Assembly (NCBI GenBank): GCA_034336665.1
Contig: CM067576.1
Coordinates: 17,132,036-17,196,035, forward strand
Source of the DNA: Luscinia megarhynchos
Lineage: Eukaryota > Chordata > Aves > Passeriformes > Turdidae
Reading direction: 5' to 3'
DNA length: 64,000 nucleotides
How positions within the stretch are numbered: position 1 is the first letter of the stretch; each line of letters starts with the position of its first letter. Positions 11,901 to 25,205 of the stretch are shown here, in pieces. Under the pieces are notes generated by a model. The model saw nothing but the letters and a program-made list of their open reading frames with translations, did no database searches and was not told the DNA's origin. The translations under genes were made by a program, and so were the position numbers.

Positions 11901-13726
11901 CTCCAGGCTGCAGGGCTCCTGTGCCATCCACCTCCCATCCTGACATGAGCCTCCCCCAGACCCTTCTGCTGCTGAATGTGAAAATGCTGTCACCTGCAAG
12001 CTCACCTGCAGCACTGGGCACTGAAGGATCCTTCTCTACGATGTTCTGCTGTCACCTAAACCCAGCATTCCTTCACCAAGCCTTTACTGTGGGTAACTGA
12101 TACAGTTCTGCAGCATGAGCTGAATGGTGAAGCCTTTACTTCAGCAGGGATGTGGGATGGCTTACATACATATTTATATATGCACACACTCATGCACTCA
12201 CTAGAACTCCTTTAAATTCTGCTTACATCCCAGTTAGTAACTGATACAAACATCCTAATAACCCCAAACAGCACTTGATATAAATCATACCCACACCATT
12301 TTATCCACACAGGAGCTCAGACTTCTAGCAGATGAATTGGAGTTGTGGCATTTATATGGAAAACATTTATCAAAGTTCAAACAAATAATATTTAAAAGAG
12401 TATTTATTGCTTTAATATTTTTTCTACCATCTCTTCAATAACAAACATATATAAATAATTACTGAATTGCACTTGAATGTCTGGAGTTGTCTCAAACTAC
12501 ATTTCCTTGGCTCCATTTTGGGTGGTGAGCACTCACTCGAGGTGAACTCTCCTGAGTCAACCTGCCCCCACCCCAGGAAAGAAATCTTCTCTGCTTACTG
12601 CCAAGCTCCTGAGAGCACAGCCATGCAATAGGTCTGGTTATTCAACCAAAAACCCCAGTTCTGCTCTAACCTGCATCCCTGCAGAAGACGGGGTTGAACT
12701 GCCCACAACTCACTTGAGTCTTGTGGTGCTAAACCTGGACTATAAGGGAAGGAAAGTGATTTTACTGAGTGATGTTTGTGGTGACTTCAGTCTTAGAAAG
12801 CAGTTTGGAGCTCTTGGGAGCAGCCCAGCACTGGGGCCCCAGCAGGGGCTGATGAGCAGAGCTCCCATTCCCCACATGGCCTTTTCTTTGGCTTTTCTTA
12901 ACAAGAAAAAAAATACTCTTAATTTTTCATCTACATTTTCTACCTATGTTCACCTGGTTCTGACTCCACACACCCTCCTGTGAAATCTCTCCTTACAACT
13001 GGAGGTTTTAGGTCACTTGAGATGCCCAAACCTGCTTCACCACGGAAATTAGAGTCCCAGCTTGCAGTGGTGATTTGTGAACACTACTGCAGACACAATT
13101 CAAGTGGTTACATCCCCATGCCCTCTGACTCAAGCACAATTAAAGGATGTGGAAATAAAAATGCCCCCATTATTTTTAGGTCACAGGAGCTGATAGTGGG
13201 TCTTTATCAAGATGCTGATAAAATGGATTATCTTGGCAAGCACTTTGCCAAATGTAATTATTAATCTATTATAATGATCCAATCTCTTTGAAAACTCTTT
13301 TAACTTTACTAAAGCTGACATGGTACAAACTTTTTTCTTTTAATTAACTTGAGCAACCACAGTTTGATATTCAGTTTTGTTTACATGGCAGAGTCTAAAG
13401 TGACCTGAGGGATCATTTTTCCTGCTAGTCCCTACCTCGGACATGAAGATGTTCTATTTCCCCCAGAGTTACTGGTGAGGCTTGTCTGCAGCAGCTAAAT
13501 GGTAGTTTATGAGTTCAGCCAGCAAGTCCAAATCTTGGGACATAAAGTGTGTTCTCCTTGAGACCAGACCTCCTGCTGCACTTTCACAGGGCGACCCCAG
13601 CTGAGGTGTGCCAACACCACCCCTCCCAAAGCCTCAGAGACTCCAGAACACGTGTCCAAACCACCCAAGCCACCCCTTAGCAGCACCAAGCTCTGGGGAG
13701 GGTGATGATCTCAGCCTGCAGGTTAC
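8927..13726 (-). other. CTNNA1: CTNNA1 intron 11
   Basis: The intron is 4800 bp, from donor GTAACC after exon 11 to acceptor CTGCAG before exon 12. It is mostly unique AT-rich sequence. I recognise no CR1 copy, RNA gene or additional exon. Short plus and minus frames (for example near 10434-10808 and 11399-11782) have no recognisable protein similarity. Confidence 0.85.
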
Positions 13727-13883
13727 CTGACACAGCCAGGAAGTCATCGATGGAGGTGATGTCATCCACAGCGTCTGTCAGCACACGGACCTGCCTCTCC
13801 CACTGCTCCTTGAACAGATCCATGTTCTCCTGAGCCAGTTTGCTTTGGGGTTTAGCAGCCAGAGCCAGAGCAGCATTGATGAC
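13727..13883 (-). CDS. CTNNA1: CTNNA1 exon 11, alpha-E-catenin residues 464-516(part)
   Basis: The exon is 157 bp: 52 codons from VINAALALAA to DDFLAVS, plus the G that begins Glu516. The acceptor is TTTTACAG before GTCATC and the donor is TCAG followed by GTAACC. It encodes the later part of the MII four-helix bundle and the passage into MIII. The only difference I recall from the human protein is Arg for Lys at residue 493 (EQWERQ). The segment TDAVDDITSIDDFLAVS is unchanged. The split-codon join to exon 12 restores GAG (Glu), which confirms the splice choice. Confidence 0.97.
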
Positions 13884-16800
13884 CTGTAAAACACCACTTT
13901 TAAAACATACCCAATGAAACAATTACCTCCTGTGTTTTTATCCAATGAACTCAGCAGCAGACAAAGCAAGTTTAATAAGTTTTGAGGAACTTGATGTTTA
14001 AACACAGAAGGGTTTAATTTTGTTGCTCTCACATCCAACTCATACCTGCTTCCACGTTTATTATGGATAGTTATTAGGAGCAAAATCACTTGGCAAGTTT
14101 TCACAAGAGCTGGTTTCACCTGTCTTTAGCAGCTCGTGGTAACAAGGTGTTGCTTTCCCAGTGCAAGCTGTGTTGTTCAGTATTTTAGACAGGATGACAT
14201 TTAGTACACTCAAGGCTGCACTTGCTACTTAACAAAACCTCAGTAAAAAGGTCAAAAAAGGATTAATCTTATACAGACTGAAGTAGGAACAATATACAAA
14301 TACAAAATTAAAGATAAATTTTGATTTATCCCTTTTCCTTGAAGCTTTACTCTGGATCTTGCCTGTAATTGTTGTAATGATTTCAGATTTCTGCTGTGGA
14401 TGTGAACAAGCCAGATTATCCAGGGAACAGGAGATTCTTCTTCTGAATACCCTCTCCTCATTTTCTTCAAACCCCAGTACCAGAATTTACACCAGATCCT
14501 AGCTTTTCTTAGCAGAACAAAAGCTTCAGGTGCTGCTGGGTCACTGAGCTTATGCTGTGTCCACTAATTGGTCATTTAAAGGACCACAAAAGCCTCTTTG
14601 AATGTGGGGAGAAACCAAGCTCAGCAGCCTGGTCCTGCTCTTGCTGCGGCAGTGTGACCTGGAAAGGTGCCAGGTGTGAGGAACCATCCTCAGCCAGAGC
14701 CTGACAATCCCAGCCCTGTTCCCAAGCCCCTGAGAGTCAGAGCTAATTAACTCACAACTTCAAGGTGTCATTTTTCTTCTCTACTTTAGGACTGTATTAA
14801 TTTCACAAACTTGTCGACCAAAACATGCAAGCACCAGATGTTCCCTCTTTTCCAAAATCTACTTTCTCTACCTGCTTCATTTACAAGTGTCACAAAGCAT
14901 TTAAAAAAATATATAATTCACTAAACACAGGAATGATGGTGGTGTCAAATGTACTGGGCTGGCACTGAGTGAATCAGGCAGGAGGAGGGGGCAGCTTCAC
15001 CCCAGGCATGCCAGGAGTCAGCAGTGACAGGAAAATCCACACAAGGGCTGCAGGTCTGGGTCACAATCCCAGCCCAGCTCCCTGGCTTTGGTGACAGTGA
15101 CCAACTCAATTAGCAGCACCTGAGCCTGAGCAGCACCTGTGGGATGAACACCTCTGAGCCCTGCAGGGACAGCTCTGTCCCTGTCCCTAGTGCCACCACC
15201 AAGGGCTCCTCTGCTGCTTCCCTTCCTCCAGCCAGCCCAGGGTCACACCTGTGCCACCTGCATTTCCCTTTGGAATGTCCCTGCTGCTCTGTCACCCTCA
15301 CTCATAGAACTGAAAAGTCCTGAAAGCCCCTCAAAAGCCTTGCAACACCCAAGAAAATGATGTTTTGAATTTGAAAATTGAACAGAAATAGAGGTTTTAG
15401 AGAGGCAAACCTGAGAGCCCTGCTTTGCAGTCCAGCCACTGCCACGTCTCACCCCAGGCTGATGGATGTAATGAATTACCCACCTATCAATCAAAATCTA
15501 GATACCCAAGCTTTCATGAAGATGAATCTGAACAAGTGTCCTGGAAACAGCAGAGATAAACCAGACAATGCTCCAGAAATCTGCTCTCACTTTTATCCTG
15601 CTAGGAGCTGTCACTACAGAGGCAGAGATGGTGGTGAGGCGATACCAAGGGTCAGGACATTTTCTCTGCTTTTCTCCACCTGCCTTGGCCCATATCAGAT
15701 ATAAAATGTCCTGTAAGCACTGAGACAGGGCAGCATTAATGCTGCAGGAACATATGGCCTGGTTCCTGGGAGATGTTTGTCTGGACACAGCAGCTGTCTG
15801 CACAATTCATCTTGGCCAACAGCGCATGTCAAGCCCAGATGTCACGTTCAGCACCTCGTCACAGGTAATGGCAGAGCTGTCACACACACAGGGCTCTGCA
15901 ACTGCTCCACAACCCCAAACTGTGTGTCCTCACCAAATCCAAGCATGGGAGGCACAGGCTGAACCACCCTCCTTCCAACATGCAGCTTGCTTAACCAGAA
16001 AATTGTATTTTTTTATACATTACAGCAAAAATGTATGGCCAAAGTGAAAGTATTTTATATATATATTTTATAAAAATGATCAAGCAAAAGTAGTGTTGAT
16101 CTCCCTTACAGACAGACATTGCTGCAGCAGGGAAGCAGTCAGCAGTGCTGGAGATGGGGAGAGCTGGTGGAGATATCAAAGGTTATCCATGGAGCTAAAG
16201 ACAAAGCTACAGCTCAGGAGAGCCTCACAGGTGTGAGTGTGCTCAGGGAGAAATTCAGGGCAGCAGACACAGCCTGGCAGTCCCTTTTTATAGCACACAC
16301 TCCACATCTCCGTGTGCAAAGTGGCCACAACAGGCCGCTTTAGCAGGGGTGATAAAAGCCCTCACTCTGAGGAGGGTTTAGCATTCAAGTGAACAAATCA
16401 TCCTGGATGTGTCTCACACCTGTGCCTGAGGAAATGTCCCAGGGATCACTGACAACACCCTGCATGTGATCTATTCCAGGGAAAATACTCTGGTATCCAG
16501 CACAGAGTGATTGATTTATTTTCCAACAGATGCTTAGGGAGACGTGGGAAAATGACAGGGATGCTGGATCTTAAATAGCAGGACTATGATCCCTTTATTA
16601 TCTAAAAATAAACACTTTCAGGGGGAGGAGGCAACACTTTTTTGGGGGAAGGGATGGACCACAATACACTTTTCCTTCTCCAAAACACATAAAGCACTGG
16701 GTAATTACTTTAAAACACCAGTAACTCTCACAGGATGGAGACAGACAGAGTTGAAACCCCAGGAAGATCATGACCCGACTAGCTGAGATGCAGCCGCTTC

Positions 16801-19800
16801 CACGTAAAACATTTGGCCATTTCAGGGAAGTATTTTGTATTTCAGAGCTTTTCAAGATGCTGCCAGAGCACTGTGATCACAATGACTCACTGAAGTTGTA
16901 CAAAGGAAAGAATCAAACAGGGACATTTTGAGCCTATCCAGAAGGAAATGAAGCACGGCAAGAAAACACACTATTTTTATCGGTGCTTTGTTTCATGTAG
17001 CAGTTGCAGGCTTGGAGTCAGACAGCTCCATGCTCCATATCCTGTTCCAGGCAGCTCCTTGGAGCTCTCCCCTGCACCTCCAGCTCCCTGTGGCAGCCAG
17101 GGCTGGGCAGCAGCTGGGCAGGCTCAGCACTGCAGAGACTGGAATGGATGTCTCCATCTGCACCTTGAGCCCTCTTCTCAGCCCCTCCATGGGAAGGAGC
17201 TGCTGCTTTTCCCTGTTTTTACACTCCCTGTTGAAAGCAGAGATGCCAGAGCCTGGCTGTGTCCCTCCCCCCTCGCAGGGCAGGGCTCTCCAAGCCTCCC
17301 TACCTGGGTTACAGCCCAGCAGCTCTCTCAAAAAGCTCAGCTATTCTGGCCAGAAAACACCTGAACCTCAGATAAACCTGTGGGTAAATCACAGCCACTG
17401 GGTCAGCCAGAATTAATTCTTTTAAGCTAAATTTAGGATGGCTTCCAGCCTCAGCTTTATAGCACCCCAGCTGAAAGTCAGAGGCCAGAAGAAAGCATTT
17501 CTTACAAAGAACAATTCTGAATACTTGGCTGGCATGGCCAAAGGAAGAAACATCACCTGGGAGAGGAAAACTCTCCCCCAGCTATTTGCAATCCCAGCCT
17601 GTGGTATCTTAGTGCACACCATGTCTGACCCACACCCATTTCAGTGGCTTTAAGCACTTCTTGATTTTTGCCTCAGTCCTTTTGATAAGAAGCTTTTGCT
17701 CCTGCCAGGAGAATGTTTTTCCTGCAGCTGGTTTAGCTTTTCCTTGATTCATGTAGGATTGATTTTTGGATGTTACTGTGCCCCAACAAGGAGGAGTTTT
17801 TCAGTTTCAGAAGCTCTGAGGTGAACTCCCAGTCCTCTGCCCTCACTACACAGCATTGCTTTACAACCAAACATCTGCAGTTCCTAAATAACTCACTTGG
17901 GCTTGGGGTTTATATAAAGACCCTGACTCACCACATTTCTTGTGGCATTTGGATAATGAGTTGGAAAGTAGCTCCATGGCCTACAGATCCAGGATACTTT
18001 GCACTTGTAAAAAAGACAAAAGCTAATAAAACAAGCCCCACCTATCAGCTCTGATCTCAGGGGCAGAGGAACACGTGGCACACACAGACAGTGGGGATGT
18101 GAAATCAGTTTTGCTCAGGTGGATGTGAAAAGAAGTCCATCAAGCCTCTCTGCCCTCGCCCAGGTAGATTTTAATCCCTTATTTTCCTGTAATAAAGAAA
18201 GCATGGCTTGCTTCCTGGCAGTTCATAAGAAGCTGCTCATAATTTAACTTTACACACACAAGATGCCAGAGGTGCCTGCAGTGCTCACCCTGCTCGTGCC
18301 CCTTCCCTGCTCCTTGCTTCATTTTGCTCTGAGTGTTAAAAATGGTTTATGAGGAGGACATTGAAGTCACTCCCAGTTACATCCCAGGTTTGCATGCCCA
18401 CATGTGTGTGTGCCAGCCCTCCACTCCTGCAGTACAGCAAAAAGCACTCTGCAGGCTCTGATGAGCTGAAATGCCTGCGAGCAAAACACACAGCAGATTG
18501 TTTTACACTCTCAGAAGCTCTAATGGCAGTGACCAGCAATGAGCAGAGCTGATGCACCCAAAGAGGAAGGAAAAGTTTCCTTTGATTTCCAATACTTTGT
18601 TCCCATGTATAAAAGGCACTTTGAGCACTTTGCTCTCCTGAGAGCTCCACACAGAGTGACTGCAGGCGTCTCTGCAGAGATATTTACTCATCTGGTGGCA
18701 GTGCTGGAACGAGCCACAGACCCACACTTGCACTGAGTGACTCAGAACCACAGAATGCTCCTTAAAGCTCATCCCTTCCCAATGGCAGGGACAGCTTTTT
18801 AGACCAGGCTGCTCCTAGCCCCAATGCCCAAGCTGGTCTTGGGCACTGCCAAGCTTCTCTGGGCACCCTGTGCCAGCCCTCCCAGGGAACAATTCCTGCC
18901 CAAAATCCCATCCATCCCTGCCCTCTGGCCCTGGGGGTAGTTCCTGATGCAGAGTCCCTCTCAAGCTCCCTGCAGCTCCTTCAGACACTGAGGGGCTCTG
19001 GGGTCTCCACACAACGTTCCCAGCTCTCCCAGCCTGGCTCCACAGGGGAGGTGCTGCAGCTCCCCTGAGCCCAGAGCCCTTCTCCAGCCCAGCATGCACT
19101 GTCACAGCAGTGTTTGCTATTTGCTACTATTGTATTACTGTTTGTAATATAATGATAGTAATAATAATAATATTATAATTATATTACTGTTTGTGTACTG
19201 TGTATAGATAATTTTCCTATCAACGTCCCCTTCCATGAAAAAGCATTTTCTTTTGGACCTGAGGGCTGCCTTTGCAGTGCCAGTCCATGTAGCAGCTGCA
19301 AGAATTTTGGTGTCATTTATCTTGCTCCATTTTGCATTTCACTGGCTTCAAATGCTGAAACTTTGGGGGTCTCAGGGATTTAGTTTTTTTCCTGGAAGCT
19401 GTTCCACCACTGTGCTCCCCAGATCTTGTGATGAAACAAAGGGCCCTTACTCACTAACACACTTCTTTCTACAGAACTGAATCCTTTTCCTTTGCTTATT
19501 TTTATGCACCAGTAACCGTTTGAATTTCTAAAATTGTTGTTTTTCTGGTCAGCCTTGGCCTGTGCTGGCAGTTCTTCCCAGCAAGCCTGGGTGATGCAAA
19601 TCTGCAATCCAAGTGTTAAGTTTTTAATAGAAGCATTTCTACTCGATGCCAATAAAATGTTTCAAGCACCTGTAATTAAACAGTCTGGAGACAGATCTGC
19701 TCGTTAGAACATTAAAAAAACTGACAGTTTTTCAAAGAGATGAAAAAAGGGGACAATTGTTTGATGTTAAGTCTTTACTGCAAGAAAAATGAAGTTTTCT

Positions 19801-22800
19801 CCTTCTCCAGCAGCCACCAGGAAATTGGAGAACCAAGTCTGCTGGTCACATTTGGGTTTAGCTGATCTCAGGGGTGGTCTGCAGGTTTTTTTAATTCCTC
19901 TAAGATACTCCAACTCTTAAACAAAAGTTTCTGGAACTCTCCATGGGATTCCTTCTGCTTTGGTATTTTGTCTCTGTGTCAGTAGGTGTGATCACATATG
20001 AGCCATCTGCCTCATCAGAAATCTATAAGCAGCAAATGGCTTTTCAAGCAGCTCAAAATTGAAATAGAAGGATGTGAACAAGCAGTTATTAAAACAAGAT
20101 GTTAATACGAGAAGAGCCAATTTATTTTTATTAAAAATGTAATTGAATCCAAGAATTCTCTGGAGTCAGTTTGACGGGTGAGGCGTGTGCGTGGCGAGCA
20201 ATTCCCACACTGCAGCAGGTATGGAGGGGCTGGGCAGCACCTGTGCTGCCTGGTGGCCTCCCAAGGCTCCTTTGGAGGATGAGCTCTTTGGGATGTGTGG
20301 ATAAACACAGCCAGCCCTGCCTTTCACAGGGAACAGGGGCAGGTGTGTCCTGCAGCCACCTCCCCGGAGCTGCCCAGGCTGCAGGGCAGTGGGCTCAGCT
20401 TTGGCTGGCAGAAGCAAACGCCCAACCTGATGGGAACTGCACCCCAAAGTCACTTCTATCAGCTCCCAGCCCGACTGCAGTATGGGTAGGAGGCTCCAGA
20501 TGGGCTTCATGGAGGCTGCAAAGCCCAAGAAAGTCAATGCAGAGCTGGTGACAGGAGCTCCAGTGACAGCAGACTGGCACATCAAAAGGCTGCAGCAATT
20601 CTTGCTCTGGGAGCTGGGCTGGGCCATTCTCACTGTTGGTTTCTAACACCTACAGCCTGCATGAACAGGAACACTGATGGTTCAGCTCTTAAAGGCATCT
20701 TTAATGCAAAATGCTGTTACCAACCAGCCTTTGCAGGCTCCCAGAGCTCAAGCCCTTCCTGGAAACAGAGTGCAGACGCCAGAGCTGGCAGTGAGGGATC
20801 CAGGTTTCTGGGCTGAGATAAACAAAATCTTCCCCTAATTCACCACTGGCAAGCTCTGTGTTCAGTGAGAAGGCAAAGAAAAGTTCCCCCCGTGCTCTGC
20901 GAGGCAAAGGCAGGCACAGGCAGCTATTCCAAGCATTTCACAGCAGTCATTTTCCATTTCCACTTACAAAGGCAGTTTAAGCATTTTTTAAAATTTAACT
21001 GTACTGATGGAGAACTTTGCTCCTTCATCTTAACCCCCTCAAGCCCAGCCTGTTCCCCAGCACCCAGCAGGGCTGAGGGAACTCCTGTGAGATGCTGGAC
21101 AAAGCTGCTTCCTTTCCACACACAGAATTCCAGCAATTCTCCACACAAAGAATTCAGGCAGGCTTGTAAATGAGGGCTGGAGGAAGAAAACACAGTGACC
21201 ACTGAAGCTGCTTTATTTCTGCCCTGCAAACCCAGACTAAAATTACCCAGCTGGCTGCTCCTGCACAGCTCATCCCAAAGCTCCTCCTGCACCCTTCAAA
21301 AGGGAGCTCTAAATACCCCATTAAGGCTTCAAGTTTGCATTAATTTCTGTGCTAATTGGCTGGGGACCCACAAACAGGAAGGATGATGTTACTCCTGAGG
21401 AAGAGCTGATTTCCAGGAACAAAACCACGCTAAATAAATCGACTGCTTGTTTCTGTAGAGACCTTTTGATGAAATATTTTCTGCATTTTCTTTTTCCTCA
21501 AAGAAAAGTCCAAACCTGAGGAGGTCTGAACCCAGGGGTGACACTGGCAAGGACTGACTGCTTGTTAGTACCAACAAAACTTCCAGGTTTTCCCCAGCCA
21601 GCTTGAAGAGTTGCATGTTCCTTCCTCCTGCTGCCAGTTCAATGGCTCCTGATGGCAAGGGAGCGAATTACAGCTCTATTTGAGCTACAGCTTTTATAAT
21701 TAACTCTGCAGATTGATTTCTGCAGAAATCATTCTTTAACCAGGAATTCCCTACTCCCAGAATGGCCTCTACTCAGATAAACTATTTAAGAGGTTACTTG
21801 GGACTCAAGTGCATTAAATTTCAGTTTCATCTTTCAAGCACAGCAATACTTTGAATTACATTTCATACATTGTATTTCTGTGTGCTACTGATATCTTGAA
21901 GTTTCTGACACTATTGTAGTTACTGATTGACATGACTCATTCTGAATCCAGCATCTTCCTGGAAAAACACCACCTGAGCCCAAAAAAAACCCCTTCCAAA
22001 AACATATAGGGCATATAATGTTGGGTTTAACCTGTATCTTATGCCTAATTCACACATCTGTTCAGCACAGCCACCCAAGAGGATTCGAGAAGCAGCTGTG
22101 AATCTCATCAGGAATAAACTGCAAAAATAAATAGGTAATTGTCTAGAAGAGGAAATAAAATCTCACTCTGCTGTTCTTGATACTGAGAATCTTTCAGAGA
22201 TTGTGGGAATACTCGAGGTTTGGGGACAAGCTGAGGGAGGCAGCTGAGGAGGAGGAGGATGGAGAGCTGTGCTGCTTGCACTGGCACAAGACGAGCTATT
22301 GTTACCAGAAAACACAGATGCCATTTGTAAAACAGCTTAGACAAGTGCCCCTAATTATCCCTGAGGATTCACAACATGTTTAAATACTCTTAGAGCATTA
22401 AAGAATCAACCCAAGAGCATGTAATGTAATATAAAAGCACTCTTTCAGCTGCTATGAACATCTACAGTGTCATTTACTAATCTCTTGGTGACGACCCTGA
22501 AATTAAGGCAAGACTATGCAGTGGAGCATCTAAACTGTAGGCTTGGAAGTTCAGAGATGTGACCTTTGCAAAGCCAAAATCCATCAGTTAAAGCCCTCGT
22601 GCATTTATAGATACTCAGAGCTTCCAATGTGTGTTAAATATATTGTCCATAATCCCCAAAGTCAAAGGTTAACAGCTGCACTTCAGGAGATGTGGCTGCA
22701 CTGGTGACTAAAGCTGGGTCATCATTTCATGCTGACTACCACGGTGCTTATTTTATCCAGGAGTAGATTTATTTAAATACACACTTAGTTGTTGGAAAAG

Positions 22801-24336
22801 CAAAGATAGGAGAGTCTGAAATACAATTTCAGCAATGGGGAGAGGAAAACACCCCCACAGACTTGGACAAGCACCAGAAACATTCAGATTCAAAGAGAAC
22901 CTAACTTTCTTCAGATGATTATTTTCAAAAGCAGCAGCATTTGTTTGGAACACCCTGTGTTAGACACCCATATTCTGAGAGATAACTAAAAAAAATTACA
23001 TCAGCCTAGCTGGCTCCTTCAGGAAAGAGCAAGGCCTCATACCAGGGAAGATGGATTTCTATAAGCATTTTCTTCCACATGCTTTGTTCCAGCTGCAAAA
23101 CTTGACCTTTGGTTTCAGCAGCCATGCCCAGCCAAGGGTTAGGGGCAGAGAATTTTCAGCCAAAGGCAGGAGAGGGAGAACAGAGAGACACCCTGGGACA
23201 CAAGGAGACACCCTGGAATGCCCAAAGGCCTCCTTTAGGATTTAATGCTTTATGTTCAGGCATTCACCTGTTTAACAGCACATTTTCCTGCAGGTCATAT
23301 AAAAGGTAAACCAGTCCTGCTCCTCACACTGCCTTCTCCTATTCCCTCCAAAATCCCCTCCTGCTGGGGTGGGTACAGGTGAACACCTCTCTTTCCTTTG
23401 GACTGCTTTTAAAAACTACCAATACAGATGGGAAAACCTGGACAAATTCCAAGTAATCCTGAGACAACACACTTTATTTTCATAAAATGCTATTTTGCCT
23501 GTTTTTCTGAGCACTTATTTTCTGTTAGTTCCTCCTTACCAACAACAGCTTATTTGGATGTTTTAGATCTGAATTTCCTGTTGCTTTAAAAAATGTAAAT
23601 TACACAAATCAGCAGCACCCTGCAGTCTTCAGGGGTTCATCCAAGTATCTAGTTGTTGACATTTAAAACACCAGGCTGTCAAAAAGGAAGAGGATAGTCT
23701 AGCGCTTATATAAACTTAATTTCCTTGTTTCCATTAAAAAGTTATTAATTAAAAGGTAGTCTCAGCCAGGCTCACACTGTTCACACACAGCCAACTTCCT
23801 CTCATCCTACTCCATCGGGAAGATTATTTGGCATATTTATATTCTACTCAGGCAAAAATAGTATTTTATAATTCATCTTACAGCATGCCCAGGAGCAGTG
23901 CTAGCACCTTCACAAGGCACCTTCCTGCAGCACAGATGTGCACAGGAAACAACTGGAGCTCCCCACATTCACCAGCTGCAGGTTACTGGAATCTTCTGGC
24001 CAAATGGAATTGGAGCCAGGACACAAAAATGACCCTTTCACATCAGTGATTGCCTTGCCATGGACTTTAAACTTCCTAACTCTTCATGCCTATGCTGCAT
24101 TTCATCCTCTACATGTACTTAGGGAAAAAAATCAAGCTCTGCAGCAAGTCACAGCCAGCCACTGAGACCAGAGCATGTCCAAAGCAGCACCAGCTGCCCA
24201 GCAGGCTGGGGTTTGTCTCTTTTTGTGACACCCCTGCTTACCTGGGGACACAGCTGGGGTCTGTCCCTTTTTGTGACCCCCTCCTTAGCTGGGGACACAG
24301 CTGGGGTCTGTCCCTTTTTGTGACCCCCCTCCTTAC
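13884..24336 (-). other. CTNNA1: CTNNA1 intron 10
   Basis: The intron is 10453 bp. It contains one degraded CR1 fragment (about 18745-19095), an AT-rich simple stretch at about 16050-16075, and an AATAAT-rich stretch at about 19140-19195 in which TATTACTGTTTGT occurs twice. The partial triplication of the exon 10 donor lies at its 5' end. The remainder is unique sequence with no recognisable exon or RNA gene. Confidence 0.82.
18745..19095 (-). mobile_element. CR1 LINE 3' fragment
   Basis: The reverse complement reads like the avian CR1 3' region: a GGGCAGGAATTGTTCCC-type segment, GTGCCCAGAGAAGC, and a degraded tail near CATTCTGTGGTT at the left end. It is more divergent from the shared consensus than the copies at 24645, 35573 and 36850, so probably older. 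It is truncated at its 5' end. Confidence 0.85.
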
Positions 24337-24348
24337 CTGGGGACACAG
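24200..24348. repeat. CTNNA1: About three tandem copies of a 47-48 bp unit spanning the exon 10 donor
   Basis: The motif CTGGGGACACAG recurs at 24242, 24289 and 24337, each preceded on the plus strand by a CTTAC/CTTAG donor-type sequence and by TTTTTGTGAC. In transcript orientation the copies read CCCCAG followed by GTAAGG (native, exon end 24337), CTAAGG (middle, GT lost) and GTAAGC (distal, GT at 24241-24240). The duplication therefore includes the last dozen bases of the exon and its 5' splice site. Confidence 0.92.
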
Positions 24349-24429
24349 GGCCTCCAGCTGGCTGGCTGACATGCGAACCAGTTTCACACCTTCCTCGTTG
24401 TTGGAGATGGAGCAGGCCAAGTTGGCAAC
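24337..24429 (-). CDS. CTNNA1: CTNNA1 exon 10, alpha-E-catenin residues 433-463
   Basis: The exon is 93 bp (31 codons), phase 0 at both ends, from VANLACSISN to SASQLEALCPQ. The acceptor is GACACAG before GTTGCC and the donor is CCCCAG followed by GTAAGG. It encodes a helix of the MII subdomain and matches mammalian alpha-E-catenin over its full length. The frame stays open past the donor into the duplicated intron sequence and reaches TAA at 24240-24238. Retention or use of the distal donor would thus add a basic tail or a frameshift. The native donor is kept as the boundary because it joins exon 11 exactly as in other vertebrates. Confidence 0.96.
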
Positions 24430-24644
24430 CTGTGTCAGAGAGGGGAGAAAACAAAACACAACTGTTAGAACTGGGGGCTCTTTCCTTCTGTAGAGAAATT
24501 TTGCCTAATCCCAACAGTGACCAGCAACCAGTAACCCATAGTGGAACAGAAAGATTCCACATTTGTTCTGTTCTAATCAGTTTTGAAACAGCTAATGGCA
24601 CCTGTTCCTTCTGCAGACATAAAATCCCAATGCTTTGGATCATG

Positions 24645-25205
24645 AAATCCCAGACTGGTTTGGGCTGGAAGGGACCTCACAGCCCATCCCATCCCCCCCT
24701 GCCATGGCAGGGACACCTCCCACTGTCCCAGGCTGCTCCAGCCCCAGTGTCCAGCCTGGCCTTGGGCACTGCCAGGGATCCAGGGGCAGCCACAGCTGCT
24801 CTGGGCACCTGTGCCAGCCCTGCCCACCCTGCCAGGGAACAATTCCTGCCCAAAATCCCATCCAGCCCTGCCATTCCCTGTGTCTTGTCCCTCCATCCCC
24901 TGTAAATCATCTCCATGTTTCCTGCAGCTCCTTCAAGGCCACACTGGGGTCACCCCAAAGCTTCTCCTGCCCAGGTGAACAACCCCAGCTCTCCCAGCAG
25001 AGCTGCTCCATCCTCTGCCCATCCTGGAGCCTCCTCTGGCCTGGCTGCAGCAGCTCCAGCTCCTCCCTGTGCTGGGGCAGCTTGCAGGTGGAGTCTCACC
25101 TGAGCACAGGGACAGGGACAGAATCCCCTCCTTTGCTCTGGGATCAGCCCAGGGCTCAGGAGTTCTGGGTGCTGGGGCAGGCCCAGCTCTCACTCCCAGC
25201 CAGTC
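24645..25205 (-). mobile_element. CR1 LINE 3' fragment, about 0.56 kb
   Basis: On the minus strand it runs from a segment resembling the CR1 end-of-ORF2 region (about 25200) to the 3' end near 24645, with CAAACCAGTCTGGGATTTC. It shares long near-identical blocks with the copies at 35573-35862 and 36850-37222, including the GCAGCTGTGGCTGCC and CAAGGCCAGGCTGGAC segments. It is 5'-truncated, as is usual for CR1, and carries no intact reverse transcriptase. Confidence 0.9.
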
